DNA of 64,000 nt from Porites lobata (GCA_942486035.1 CALNXK010000046.1:2282001-2346000); one strand, 5' to 3'. Counted from the first letter of the stretch, positions 11,645 to 22,754 are shown. The notes: generated from the letters alone by a model not told the origin. Program-made: numbers and translations.

Positions 11645-12315
11645 CTTTGTTCTTTGATCTAAGTTTCTGTGTGAACCTTGGTTGGCTTACTGTCACCATT
11701 TTTATTTTTCCTTCTTAAACTCCGGTGGTGAGAAAATTGAGTCATTCGCTAGTTCTGTCTCTGCCTTAACAAATTTTACGAAGTTGCGTGTGTTTACGCA
11801 GACGTGCAACGCAAGTTCCCAAATTGTTATTGATGCTAACAAATGTTCATAACCACTAGGAGACAAGATTGGTGGTATTTTACTGTGTCTGGTGACGACT
11901 AAACAGGAAAACGAAAAACGATCTTCAAGGGAAGCAGCAGCAGGTTAAGGACTATTTTGCTGAAGATCAAAGGTGTCTTGGTTGATTGGCCACTGGTTAT
12001 CAGTCTTCCAAAAGAAAGGCAGGTCCGTTGGTCTGTTGATCCCCCGAGAATTCAGTAGCTCTTGAGATCTTACACTTTGTGAAGCCTCACCTGCAGGGCT
12101 CGTTTCAATTTTATGTGGTTTAGGAACACTCCATTGAAAGGCTGCTGTGCACTGGTAATGTTAATTTTCTATGATGGTATAAGTGGCCAAAGTACAAGCT
12201 ATGAAGGCAAAGGCATTACTCCCAGATCTCCCTCTAGGTATTGACTGAGAGAAATTAGCAGAGAACGTCCACTGCAAAAGGTCTGAGTGGCCAGCAACAA
12301 CATTCCCTGTAAGAA
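11645..12315. other. No gene recognised; possible decayed BEL/Pao Gag 5' part
   Basis: Position suggests it could be the N-terminal Gag region, but I cannot match residues. No long terminal repeat was identified. Confidence 0.3.
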
Positions 12316-12329
12316 AGCTGCTTGGGTGA

Positions 12330-12575
12330 ACAGAAACAGTAGAGCCAGGTACCAGAGCATGGGTGGTTTGCTTATTAGGAACAGTAGAGCCAGGTGCCTG
12401 AGCAGGAGTGGTGTGCTGAGAAGGAACAGTAGAGCCGGTGGTTTGAGCAGGAGTGGTTTGCTGATTAGGAACAGTAATGCCAGTGGCTTGGGCAGGAGTT
12501 TACTGAACAGGAACGATAGAGTTGCGAGTGGTTTGCGGAACAGGAACGGTAGAGCCAGCGGTAAGTGCCGTGCAT
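12330..12575. repeat. 45-bp minisatellite, about five to six units
   Basis: The motif ACAGTAGAGCC or a variant begins at 12336, 12381, 12426 and 12471 (exact 45-bp spacing), then at 12513 and 12546 in shorter degenerate units. Since 45 is divisible by three, open frames survive on both strands. The plus strand gives a basic Ser/Arg-rich repeat (RNSRAG...LSRSGLL). The minus strand gives a hydrophobic Leu-rich repeat (LALLFLISKPLLL). Either could be an artefact of the repeat. I see no splice or domain evidence choosing one. Confidence 0.85.
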
Positions 12576-13019
12576 GTAGCCCCCGTAAATAATCTGCTTT
12601 AGCAGTCAATAGTCGTTTCCTTTTTTGATGGTATGTGCTCCACCAGCTTATTATCTGTGACTCTTTAAGAGGCTTCACACCTGTTGCTTGCATGCACGCT
12701 ATGACTTCTTTCGGTTCTGCCCTGATGCCAGCTGAGGCCTGCCGATTTTAGAAGGATATCATTATTTCCTTCTGTTCTAAAGAGAAAAACTCTCTCTTTC
12801 GAGATGCTTTCTTTAGTGGAGATCCACTTGATGGATGCATTCTGCTATCATTCCCTCCGTTTTGAATGAAGAATGGGGTCTGCAGGGGCTCTGGTACATG
12901 GGTTATGAAAAGATACTGTAGGTTTCACTTTGATCTGGATGACTGTGCAACTTCCCTTCCCCTTCTGGTGGTAACTCTCAGGAAATCAAAGAAGCTGTTG
13001 AACCAGCCATTGGGGTATC

Positions 13020-13208
13020 TCATGAAGAAATCTTTTGCAGCTGTGCCTTTGTCGTCTTTACTTCCTTTCCAACACCAGCCAGTGAAGTAAAATGACCCTC
13101 TACGGGAAATACGTAATTCACAAACAAGTAAATGTCCTTGAATGTACCCATTTTTTTGGGAGCTTTGGTTCTGTCGATGCTTAACTTGAAACGGGATATA
13201 TTTTTCAT
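13020..13208 (-). CDS. Possible exon of a repeat-associated protein, unrecognised
   Basis: The minus-strand frame encodes 62 codons, includes FKDIYLFVNYVFPVEGHFTS and ends at a stop. It lies downstream, in the minus sense, of the AGEGKT-type exon at 13621-13837 and might belong to the same element. There is no named domain and the splice acceptor is uncertain. Confidence 0.25.
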   Translation of the reverse strand: MKNISRFKLSIDRTKAPKKMGTFKDIYLFVNYVFPVEGHFTSLAGVGKEVKTTKAQLQKISS

Positions 13209-13620
13209 GCTCTAATTGAAAGAAATAAAGAACAGAAAACAGTGCTTACAATAGAAATATTCTAAATAAGAACAAGGGCAAAAGAATTTTGTTAAGTTCA
13301 ACTCCCATCCCTTACCAGACTGAGGAAACTTCATTTTAGTTATCTTCAGCAATCATTTAACTCATTCTTTTGACCTGTTTTCTTGATAAGGTAGTTATAT
13401 TGCCCCAAAAAGTATTTGCTAGTCACAATCGCAGTTTAAGGGTGAAGTATTCAGCCTTTACTACATACAAGTACACTGTGGCTATTAGTTTTTCCCTAAA
13501 CGGAAACAAAAAGCAACTAAAATATACATCAATGCTATCTATATGCATTATGAACAATTGCGAAAATTGTCCATTGTAAACTGCATGTGACATCATAGAA
13601 TTCTTAGAAGTGTCGTTTAC

Positions 13621-13837
13621 CTGAACAAGTTGCCCAAGCTCCTCTCTCGTCTCCAGGTGCATTGCACACACGAACATATCTCACAATCTTGTGTGATATG
13701 TAGCAAAGTGTGTATCCAGAGCTGTCTTTCCCTCACCAGCCTCAAAGTTGTTGTATTCCAGAAGGTTTATGTTAACACACTATTAACCTCATTGAGATAT
13801 GTCAGAACTGCTGTGTTGTAGTAATGAGGGCCATTAT
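13621..13837 (-). pseudogene. Exon of an unnamed cnidarian repeat-associated family (AGEGKT motif)
   Basis: An acceptor TTTCCTCAG precedes the exon and a donor GTAAAC follows it. The translation has NGPHYYNTAVLTYLNEVN, then in a shifted frame FEAGEGKTALDTHFATYHTR, a stop, and AMHLETREELGQLVQ. A SDNG-x-H-Y...N-E-V block followed by F-E-x-G-E-G-K-T-x-L-D-x-H-F-A is a recurring pattern in multicopy anthozoan proteins, as I recall it. Its function is unknown. One stop and one frameshift indicate decay. Confidence 0.5.
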
Positions 13838-14350
13838 CTGAGGAAAGAAAAGCATCTGATATCATTATAACATTTTCACTAAAATGTATGAAAAAATTCT
13901 TACAAACCACAGAAATACAAAAGATTACAGTGATGTCGTCTTTTTGCCACATAGAAATGATGGTTTCTGTGCCAGGTGTAAAACATTGGATCTGTTTTTG
14001 AAATTGTGGGATTATACATAGTCGTAAAGAATAAAATATTATTACCCCTTCTTGTATATTTCTTTTTCACGTGAAGTATTTGACAAGTGCATTCGACCAA
14101 AAATTATTTAAATCAAACCACTATTTTTTGTCATGTCTTGAGAATTTCCATATGACTACAGTTTCATGCTACTAACTCTCTCAGTGTGTTCAGTAGTCAC
14201 ATGGACAAGTGACTAAGATCTGAGAATGAAGGCAGAAATAAAAAAAAAATTAAAATTTCTTAGGGTGTCAAGTAAAACTCCAAACAAACCCCCTCACAAA
14301 GCCTACAAAAATCCCACAGCTTTTGACAAGTTATTTTGGTTGTACTATAT

Positions 14351-14384
14351 TCCCACACACTATGCACAGCAATACTCTTGCTTT
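14351..14384. repeat. 34-bp direct repeat, left copy
   Basis: TCCCACACACTATGCACAGC and the next 14 bases recur with one mismatch at 15891-15924. The two copies bracket the DIRS-like Gag remnant. They may be terminal or split direct repeats of that element, or a small duplication. Confidence 0.75.
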
Positions 14385-14394
14385 CAGTGTCTGG

Positions 14395-14665
14395 TTTTGG
14401 GATAGCTCCAAGGGCACTAACGATAGTCAGCTTCATGTGTGTTAGTTACTAAGTAACTGCCTTTGCTAATTTCCTCGCGGATTTGGTTTTCTACTTGGTC
14501 TTGTACATCGCTTGTGGTTGCCGATTTGTAGTTGTTAGTTTCTGCTATTTTCAAAACGCTATCGCTGGGAATTATTTCAAAGCCAATTGTGATTCCGTTA
14601 ATAATAGAGTCCCTGTCACAATGGGTTTCGAGGTTGTCTATCCAGGCGTGTCAGTTAAGTTGGGA
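14395..14665 (-). pseudogene. DIRS-like retroelement Pol N-terminal remnant
   Basis: Translation gives RDSIINGITIGFEIIPSD, then NNYKSATTSDVQDQVENQIR and EEISKGSYLV. After a stop and shift it reads SALGAIPKPDTESK. DIRS/tyrosine-recombinase element Pol proteins start with a G-F-x-x-G-F block, then S-A...V-x-x-K-I-x-x-E-I-x-x-G, then S-P-L-G-x-V-P-K. The reverse transcriptase core is absent. It follows the matching Gag remnant on the same strand. Confidence 0.6.
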
Positions 14666-14689
14666 TGTTATCATGGCTTGTGGGTCTAT

Positions 14690-15700
14690 TAGAAGTCATG
14701 CTGGGGCGCAGTTGGATGCTCGCGCTGTGGATGACCCTGGTAGCAATTTGGCACCAAGCAAACATGTTGAAATCGGCAGTTTGGCCAAAGGCATCCGGTT
14801 AATGAATTAAATTATTTGTAGCAAATTGGAGTTGTGGGTGAGGTTTGTGGTTGGCGGTTAAGGCGTGGGGGAAATCTCTGTGGGTTGGGTGAGGTTGCAG
14901 CTGGGGTCTGCAAAAGACGGTGTTTAATCAGAAATCTGGTATGAAGGTGCTGCAAGTCGCTCCCCCATCGAAAGCCATATTCGCTCTGTAATTTACGATA
15001 CTCGTTATCATATGCCAAAGCCGAGGCGAGTGTATGGGATTCAAATCGGTGATGGCGGTAGTGGTTGCTGACAATTTTCCTGTTCAAAGGAGCTCGTGCA
15101 TAGTTTGCGGTGACCCACACAGAAAGGGTGACATGTTCTTATTTTGGTTTTCCCTCGCTGAGCAAATTACAATTTTTGCCCCACTAGAATTATTTCCAGT
15201 TTCTTGCTCTTTTTCGCAATTGTCATAAGTTCCCTGGTTTACAAAATCTGGTATAAACAGAGGTTTCTAACCTTGTTTAGCGCTCGTTCCTTTTTGCTGT
15301 AGGCCAAGGAACACATGCGGATCGTTATCTAGCCGGGAAAGAGTTGAAGTGTTTAACGCTGGTGGTTTTGTTGAGGATAAGTCGGTCGATCCTGGGCCAG
15401 AAGAGATTCGTCCAGCGAGCCTGCACTTTCAACTTTCTTCAGAATTTCTTCCAAACCTCCATTGCTCACTAGTGACTTTGTAGTGATTGTATCGCTCGCA
15501 CCAGTAGCATCTCCCGGCGAGGGTTTTTCGTTTACATCCTTCTGCAACTTTTTCAGTGCAGCTTCGAGAACGCATTTCTGCCCTATGCTCAGCCCCAAGT
15601 TCTCTAAATTCATCTGAGTGAGGAGTTGTAGGGCTTTCCTGGTATCGAGATCCTCTTTCTTGAGGATATCCACACTCGTTTCTGTAAGTTTAGTAGCCGT
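14690..15700 (-). pseudogene. DIRS-like retroelement Gag remnant with SAM-like start
   Basis: The upstream part (15353-15673) is an open frame with a SAM-like helical motif (LDTRKALQLLTQMNLENLGL...GQKCVLEAALKKLQ). In another frame NDPHVFLGLQQKG and PLFIPDFV follow. Then comes NEYRKLQSEYGFRWGSDLQH in the frame 14812-15120. After a stop the cysteine motif C-x4-C-R-F-Q-H-V-C is visible in GCLWPNCRFQHVCLVPNC. This order and the Cys/His motif fit the Gag-like ORF of cnidarian DIRS-type elements. Several stops and shifts make it a relic. A possible splice acceptor TTACAG precedes the first block. Confidence 0.65.
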
Positions 15701-15890
15701 ACATCACATGTCAAAATTAAAGCTTCCCATAATTATTTGCACAGACAAGAACAGCTTACAATCGTGTTCAATGCATCAGCTGGCTAGAATCGCATAATGA
15801 CTCATGTGGGAGCAGCTTGCATATGTACATGAGCCTGGCGCTGAACTTCTGTTACATGTATTTAATCCTGATAAACAGGTTTATCACTTA

Positions 15891-15924
15891 TCCCACACAC
15901 TATGCACAGCAATACTCTTACTTT
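15891..15924. repeat. 34-bp direct repeat, right copy
   Basis: One mismatch to 14351-14384, same orientation. It lies just upstream (minus sense) of the DIRS-like Gag and 9 bp from the DNA element starting at 15934. Confidence 0.75.
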
Positions 15925-15933
15925 ACATAACTT

Positions 15934-16393
15934 CAGTGTTCTCGCCAGGAGTTTGCCTTGGGGAGTCCCAGGGCCCCCTCTTCTGAGAAATAGGGGTCCT
16001 GTAAGAACATTAGGGGGACAAAGTTACAAAAAACACGCGGTACGAAGAACCTGAGCCCGCACTCCAAATTGTCTGTTACATGAAGTACGTATCTGATCCA
16101 ATATGGCGGAAGAGGTGTTTACGATTCGGAGGAGTTTACGATGTAGTGGGACGTGCGTGGAACCAATGAAAGTAAAGGCAACAAAATTAGACTTTGACTC
16201 ATTTGATATCATGTTTTTTATTTATTCAAACAAACAGAATGCTTTAGTGTTAGGTTGACCATTAAAACTACTTAAGTCCGTTTGACTCGTAGCTTGCCCC
16301 TGCGCCCTAACGGGCGCATCTTCTTGGTTTTAATGCGCCATTTCAGTTTTTCTTGCGGGAATCCCCCAAGGCCGCGGCCTGGTGAGAACACTG
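15934..16393. mobile_element. Non-autonomous DNA transposon with CAGTG ends (hAT-like MITE)
   Basis: The left end CAGTGTTCTCGCCAGG and the right end CCTGGTGAGAACACTG are inverted copies, and similarity continues about 30 bp inward (CCTTGGGGAG with TCCCCCAAGG). TAACTT directly abuts both ends, a 6-bp target duplication. CAGTG termini are typical of hAT elements, but those usually duplicate 8 bp, so the family is tentative. There is no transposase frame inside. Confidence 0.75.
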
Positions 16394-16905
16394 TAACTTA
16401 ATGCTTTAATTGCCTCACAAAGAATCAAAACCCAACTAAATGAAGTTTAAAATACATCCAGAAACAATTTTTGAATAAATTATCATACACATGTCTTCCC
16501 CAAACAAAAACACAGAAAATCATTCTGGCCACTTAAAATCTAGAATCCTTCCCTTGAGAACTAGCACCAGTGACTCGTTATTTTGTGTTTGTTACCCTTT
16601 GTTATTGCATCGTGCCTATAACTGACTTTTACGAATATCAATATGTCAATGGTGATAAACTATAGTGGGCCCCGTTTGATAAAACCACTTTAGGACCATA
16701 AATATCTTGTTGTACTAACCACATTTTCATAAGAGAAAGTGACAGATTGCAAGTTTTGGCCAAAATACTATGATATTAATTGATGGTCATAAGCTTTGGT
16801 CCCACTGAAATCTGTAGAAATGAAAGGTTTAGCTGAAATCAAACAACAAGTGAGAAATTTAGCGATGCTTACAAATAATAACTTAATATGGAATACATCA
16901 TCTAC
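16394..16905. other. No gene recognised
   Basis: AT-rich sequence between a DNA element and unassigned minus-strand exons. Nothing recognisable. Confidence 0.35.
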
Positions 16906-16909
16906 ATAC

Positions 16910-17214
16910 CCGAGAGAATCCTGGAGAATCCTGGAAATGTCCTTTCCAGCCAGGTAAGTAGATATCCTTTGCACTTTGAGTAAAGAAAGTATCTTGTTTG
17001 GTGTCATCAGACCAAAAATCTAAAACCTCACTGCTTTGTTCGTGTTTACCTAATCTGGTGACATCATAACAGCCATGAAGCAATAATCTCCTGCTCGGTA
17101 TTCCCAGTTCCAGTTTCATTTTGTAGTCGATAACTTTAACACAGTCTCCACGTCTCAAATTCTTCTGTACAAACGGGTAACATTCACCTTGATGTTTGGT
17201 GCAAAACAAATGGC
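16910..17214 (-). CDS. Unrecognised exon, about 101 codons
   Basis: The frame is open between an acceptor CTATTTAG and a donor GTATGT. It contains KHQGECYPFVQKNLRRGDCV, then KLELGIPSRRLLLHGCYDV and FWSDDTKQDTFFTQSAKDIY. Composition looks protein-like, with four Cys, but I recognise no family. Other open minus-strand blocks up to 18.7 kb may belong to the same gene or element. Confidence 0.4.
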
Positions 17215-17266
17215 CTAAATAGTCAAAAATGTACCTTTGACTTTTCCTCTAACCTCTTTTTGTAAA

Positions 17267-17489
17267 TCAAGACAAGCATAATTCAAGGCACTGTGAGTGT
17301 TTCCCTTCCAGTTTGGGGAAAGTGGTTTTCAAAAACCTCTTATACTTCCTCACATCTTTGATCAGGGCTGATGCATTAAGGCCAGTGCACTTTGATGACA
17401 CCTCGGTGATAGGTTCACACGGTTTGTCAAAGTTTGAATGGCCAAATTTATTGCATAAGTTGCACAATCCTGCCAACATGGTGTTCTTT
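17267..17489 (-). CDS. Unrecognised exon with a Cys-rich start
   Basis: After an acceptor AATTTTAG the frame reads MLAGLCNLCNKFGHSNFDKP, with a C-x2-C pair, and continues to a stop about 70 codons on (KYKRFLKTTFPKLEGKHSQC). No donor inside the frame is convincing. It may be the end of one element or an exon whose donor I cannot place. Confidence 0.3.
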
Positions 17490-17689
17490 CTAAAATTTAC
17501 AGGGAGGTGTGTCTAAATGTAAGTTGGCTTTACACCATTTTGGAAATTCCAAAATTACTCTTGCAGCTGTAACAGTTTTTGACGAGCACTTAAATAGTTT
17601 TCGGAGGGTCAACTAAGAATAGTCCATAGCAACGGTAGAAAGAAGTCGGCACTTTTCATCACGTTAACTTCTTGTTCTACTTAAGCTTT

Positions 17690-18352
17690 TGGCAGCATCC
17701 ACTCGTGACTTGAATACATCTGATGTTGTACCAGATAAAGAAATACGACTGTCCCACAGTGTCCAGTGTAAGACTTTTTGTTTCTGTTTAGACATCTGGC
17801 GTGGTATCGCCTTGTTAGTTTCTTTATCTTCGGAGCTTTTATATTCAGCTGCAAGGTTGGGGAGGAAGATTTCTTTGTGATCTATCTTGCTTTCACAGCG
17901 GTTACCAAATGGGGACTTCTACTTCTTACTGCCCACCAAATCACGAACAAAATCAGGCATGTCATTTGCATTGAAATGGACAAATTTGCGTGCTGTATCT
18001 TGAATGAGATCAATTGTCTTAGCTCTCATGATCTGCGAGGTCTTCTTCCTCTCCTAAGGATGCTAGCGTTTGCAAAATTAATGGTTTTTATTCAAAGTTG
18101 TCAACAAAATTTGGGTCCTTCGCATTGTTTTAAAAGGTGCATTTCATTTCTCTAGTTTAAGCCAACAAAACCTTCTGGGTTCAGATGAAGTTTTTCGGAG
18201 GCCCACCTGGCTGTGTTTCCTTCATCCCCCTCGATATTCCTTGTTTTCTTCTCCCTGTTGCAGTGAATTGTGCCGAGCTTCTTTTTAGTAGTCGTCTTGT
18301 AACTGTTCAGGTGTCTGCTGGCAAATGTGTATATTGCTGATGCAATTCAAGG
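17690..18352 (-). pseudogene. Unrecognised coding remnant in two blocks
   Basis: Minus-strand translation gives one open block (18152 to about 18345) with FASRHLNSYKTTTKKKLGTI and CNREKKTRNIEGDEGNTARW, ending in TAG. A second block (about 17690-18060) has IMRAKTIDLIQDTARKFVHF and MPDFVRDLVGSKK, then a stop, then NRCESKIDHKEIFLPNLAAE. Both look like real protein. I do not know the family. The internal stops suggest a decayed element. Confidence 0.35.
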
Positions 18353-18518
18353 GATTGTATTGCAAGTTTCACTTCTTTCTCCAAGTTTGTTTTATCTTTG
18401 CACTAATTTTCGTAGACCCTGAATTAAATTTTAATCGTTACTCATTATCAAAATTATGTCATTGAACACTATTCTCAAGACTGCCAATGTCTTTGCAAGC
18501 AATAAGATCAATGTGGCG

Positions 18519-18707
18519 TCATAACTGCAGTTGAATCAGTGGAGGGTGAATCTTCTGAGCCGTCATGTTTAATTTGCTCTGTTTCTCAGCAAACCCCGTT
18601 TTCATCACAGGCAAACCATTCCTGCCTGTCTCATCCACTGTGGCTTTTTTAAGGAGACTTGCATAGAATGATATTGGCTGAGTGTTGCGTTCCCCTAGTG
18701 CTAACAC
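18519..18707 (-). CDS. Unrecognised short open frame
   Basis: Sixty-two codons on the minus strand start MLALGERNTQPISFYASLLK. It is in line with the other minus-strand coding blocks downstream and could be part of the same unknown element. There is no splice or domain support. Confidence 0.22.
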   Translation of the reverse strand: MLALGERNTQPISFYASLLKKATVDETGRNGLPVMKTGFAEKQSKLNMTAQKIHPPLIQLQL

Positions 18708-18709
18708 TA

Positions 18710-19220
18710 CATACTAGTGTCGCCCTGTTGGTGATGTCGAAGGGACCATAATTCTTGCATGAAATTGGTGTTTCTTTGTTGCAGCAGCTTGGTGTTTGCA
18801 TAGCTTATTGCATATGCTTATTAGATATTACCACAAAGCATGAGATGTTTCCTCAAAGGCAGTGCCCATTCTGATTTTCTGGACCAAAGTCCTTCAAAGT
18901 ATTTGACAAGATATGGATATTTGGGTGCTATGTTACAGGCAACAAAATTCTGATAAGCATCATGAAGCATCTTTTTCATAAGCCCAGTAGTTACTGTCCT
19001 GTCATTTGTGGCAATTGTATTTTTGGCATCTCACAGGTAATCTGGGACGGATCCAGGGTTTTGGTTTTAGGGTTTTGAAATTTCAAGTCCTCGGAAACGC
19101 GATTCCTGCCATTTTGAGGCCGAGTCAGCGTGTTTTAATATGTCATTTTTTAAAGTGAAAATGACATTCTTTTTGCATCAAAATATAACTAAAAACTGCG
19201 TAACAAAGACGCAAATTTGC
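18710..19220. other. No gene recognised
   Basis: No domain or repeat structure seen on either strand. Confidence 0.3.
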
Positions 19221-19222
19221 AT

Positions 19223-19429
19223 TTATAATACTATGATAAATATATACTGCATTTGTGTTTTGTCAAAGACGGGATCAACAAGAAGCATTTTTGAGGAGTA
19301 TCTTTCGCCAAAAAGCTGAACCACTGCATGGTAGTCAGCGGGCTTTTTGTAATAAATGTCCATCATAGCGGAGTGTGACAGTGTTTCCGTTCTCATGGTG
19401 GTGTGTAAATATCCTTTGACAAGCGTCAA
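19223..19429 (-). pseudogene. hAT-family dimerisation-domain-like fragment
   Basis: The minus-strand frame reads MTLVKGYLHTTMRTETLSHS, then AMMDIYYKK and VVQLF. hAT transposases and their domesticated relatives (ZMYM1/ZNF862 type) end with L-x-K-S-Y-L-R-S-T-M-x-x-x-R-L-x-x-L-A-x-L-x-I. The spacing matches here. No transposase core is nearby, so it is an isolated C-terminal scrap. Confidence 0.5.
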
Positions 19430-20260
19430 ATTACTGTTTGCTTGCTTGTTGTCAGCTCAACTGACTGGTGTATAGTGCAAGCAATTTGCAGCAAATGGTT
19501 AATGTTAGGGTAAATGTCCGGATCACAGGCCTGGTGGAGAAAAGAGGTAAAGATTATTGTTATCAGTTCAATAAACAATACAATTTTTGACTTTTATTGT
19601 AGCAGCTTGGTTTTAAACCTGGCCCTGTAAAGGAAAAAGGCGTACCAAACTCTTTCTCTGACAACAAACAAAGTATTTACTTTTTTTTTCCTTACGAGAA
19701 ATTTAGGTCCTGTTTTGGACAGCCTCATGCACTTATACCCTGGTCAAGAAAAGACCTTCCCTTTCTATATATAAGCTGGTTGGTCGAGTGGTATGAACTT
19801 TGCCGTGATTTTGTGTACAGTTGCTCTTTCTCTTGAATGGTATAATTATACAGACATCCTATATCTGGTATTTCAAAGTCTCCAAATGCAGCAACTTATG
19901 GCCAGTTTTTATTTTATTCCCAACTTTAATTTTGTATGTAAACCAGAAGCATATGAGTTTGATGTAAACTTCTATGTAAACTTAAGAAATTCTTTAATAA
20001 AAAATTAACAAAAAATGAAACAACTGGTTCGCATGCCTAGATGAACCATTTGTCTCACAAGGGTGGTAAATGGGTTTTCTGTGATGTGTGATGGGTCCCA
20101 AATTATCAGCGTGATGTGTGATTGGGTTCAAAGTAGCCTTGAGAAGTATGATTAGGCACGGCAGAGTGGTGTGCGCTTTACTATTTTTATAATTCATGAT
20201 GCATGATTTTTCTTTTGGAAAACAGATAGTCATGATATCATTTTCAGGTCCTTCTTCTTG
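19430..20260. other. No gene recognised
   Basis: AT-rich sequence. A short run GTGATGTGTGATTGGG-type near 20080-20120 repeats twice. Nothing else. Confidence 0.3.
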
Positions 20261-20264
20261 TTCC

Positions 20265-22359
20265 TCAAGTTGGTGTTATGCAATATGGGTTCTGTGCCCA
20301 GCCATCTCAAGTTAAGGTCATGAGGATTGTCGATGCTATTTCCGGATTAATGACAAAGTTATTGACGGAGATTGGCAATTCCTAACTCACCTCGTGCCTT
20401 CCTCAGTGGCTCGTTATTGTCGAGGAATGCCTGAAATTCCTCAGGATACTCTTTCTCTGCATCGGCCTGGGTTTTCAGGTTCCTGAGGGGAGCTTCCAAC
20501 CTAACATTAAACTCTGTCGGGACGTTTCGAAGGAATTGCACCCTCTCCTCAGGGGTTCGTAATCCTTTAAAGGGAAAAGGAATGTTATTACTTACACTGG
20601 TGAAGAGCAGTTTTTCCTCAAATATTGCAATAGGAAAAGGCACATGCACTTCTTGCTGGTAAGTGATTCATTTCGTGATGACATCAAGGGCACATCTGCA
20701 TTTGTATATGCATGAGCTGTATTTAATGGGCATCCAAATAAATTTTCAACAGATCACATTTCCAACTTTACTTCAATCTCCAATTTGAAATGGTATTGCT
20801 CCAACCAACAGGACATCTGTTTGGATATTTGGGGTCATAACACCATTAAAGGAACCCTGACAAAAAATTCATATTGTTTATGACTAATGCTGCTATAACC
20901 AGGTGTATAGTGTGTTGTCCCTAGAAAGCTATGCTCTCAATATGGAATACATAGTTAATCACAGTCCCTATCTTTCTCTTATTCTCGTGTGCAACTTCAA
21001 TCAATACTTACCAGGAGTTAGTAGACCAGCACTGTCCGAGTACTGCTCTATGATCTTTTTAATGTATATGTGCACTACGCCTGACTGGACAGACAAGTCC
21101 CCCAGGTGACGAAGCTGGTCCACCTGATTGTCGGAGAAATGGCCGCCATTCTTCATGGCGGCCATGAGGACAAATCTTGTTGCAAAGCCCTAAAAGAGGA
21201 ACAAGAGTGTGATTGCACATTCAGTCTAGGAAACCATGTGTGCCCAAATAAGGTATTTGACTAACTTGAGCTTTACATTGTGCAAACTGGACATTAATGT
21301 AAGTTATTGACTGTTATGAGACCCAAACTGTATTGCATAGAACTGGTGTAGACAAATCCATAAACAAGTGGCATCGTTACTTGCAATCACCTGATTCACG
21401 TTCTGGCTTTGAGATTTGAATGATTACAGTTGCCGAATGTAAGTGTTTCACAACTGTCTAAGTCCAGGTATCTGTAGGGCCACTAAAGTCGGAGAAAGAT
21501 GCAGGTGTACTAACAGATCTGTAGGATTTGTGTGACAGATCCCGCACATCGAATCCCGCATCAAGGACACTATTTTGGATCATTGTTCGTGTTTGAACAC
21601 TATTGAGCTGTTCTGGCTGAATATGAACAGGTTAAAAAAAAAGCACATCATTATGCACCAAACAGAAAGATATTATGAATAACCCTGCCATCTTCCCCTC
21701 CCCCCTTCCAAAAATGGGCAACTTCGCGCCAACCGCTCTATTAGGAAGATGTGATCCAATCACTCAATTTTATACACGTGGTTAACATGTAATATTAGTG
21801 TCATAGCATAGGGGGGATAAATATCACGTTCGTTTCTCCCAAACAAGTGCACTGATATGTAAATGTATGATCTCACCTTGAGAGTGTGGGTAGACTTGTC
21901 CTTCTGGCAAAACAGACGCCAGTCTGCCAAACCTTGTCGTAGTTGGAAATTTTGCCTTTCCCAGGCCTCACAGGGAGACTTCAGAAATACCCTGTGCCGG
22001 GCGGGGTGTAAGAAGCCCAAGGCAACGGGGCATTATGGACTTCCATCTTCTAGGGCTGTGTATGTGAAGACTCGACTATGCATAAATAGAAATATGGTTT
22101 GAAAATCAAGTTTTCTTTAAACAATGGGAAGAATGTAATAGCGAACGACACTACCGAAAATAGGCCCAGCGGCTAGTAACAGAATAAAAAGCAGAATTAT
22201 TGTCTGTAGGATGTAGGAGTGCTTAAGTGTGCAAGACAATTTGTTCCTCCATGGACCCTGCAAACAATGTTCAACTCTTTTATCCAACCGTACTTTGACT
22301 GTTGCAGCATTGTAATCCAAGCTTAGATCTATTTTATCAAAGGGTAATACCTAGTTTTA
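20265..22359. repeat. Block A: partial copy of a triplicated segment
   Basis: This aligns by eye, in the same orientation, with 25240-27270 (block B) and 38855-40690 (block C). Exons, introns and AT-rich spacers all match, so it arose by DNA duplication rather than retrotransposition. The upstream limit is sharp at CCTAGTTTTAGAATTATATT (22340-22359), after which A diverges from B and C. It holds only the last three of the nine known exons. Confidence 0.9.
20391..22055 (-). pseudogene. Copy A of an unrecognised gene family, exons 7-9 only
   Basis: Exon 7 is 21877-22055, exon 8 is 21012-21189 and exon 9 is 20391-20564. Acceptors (TTTTAG, CTTTAAAG) and donors (GTGAG, GTAAGT) are in the same places as in the other copies. 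Exon 8 (GFATRFVLMAAMKNGGHFSD...) and exon 9 (GLRTPEERVQFLRNVPTEF...) are fully open. Exon 7 is 179 nt against 166 nt in copy B; in the phase set by exon 6 it meets a TGA, and the 13-nt difference shifts the frame. Exons 1-6 are absent. I recognise no domain in these exons. Confidence 0.7.
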
Positions 22360-22673
22360 GAATTATATTTGCCTCGATTTGCCACCCACAATTTTTTTGA
22401 TTTTTACGTTTAAAGACTTGAGTTGACGAACTTATTTGATTAGTTTCACCGTACTGTATTGTCGTCTATTTAGTTTTGTTTGTACAGAGCTTGTTTCACT
22501 CATCTGATTTCTTCAAATTTGAGTTGCAATCTATGTTTATGTTACTATGATCAATTGGTTCACTTTGATAAAGAAATTAATGCAAACGTATATCATCATA
22601 GTCTCTGAGAGTATTGTAAACGTTTCCACTGTTTATTTGAATGGGATTTGACACCTCATATGACAGTATCTAT

Positions 22674-22754
22674 TGAAACCTGTATTAGGCGGACACCCTG
22701 TATTAAGTGGACACTACAGCATTCCCCGAGTGTGTCCGCTTAATACAGGTTTCA
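22674..22754. mobile_element. Short palindromic MITE, 81 bp
   Basis: TGAAACCTGTATTAGGCGGA and two more bases at 22674-22695 are the inverted copy of 22733-22754 with one mismatch. An internal direct repeat CCTGTATTAAGTGGACAC lies between. No coding content. The parent family is not assigned. Confidence 0.8.
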
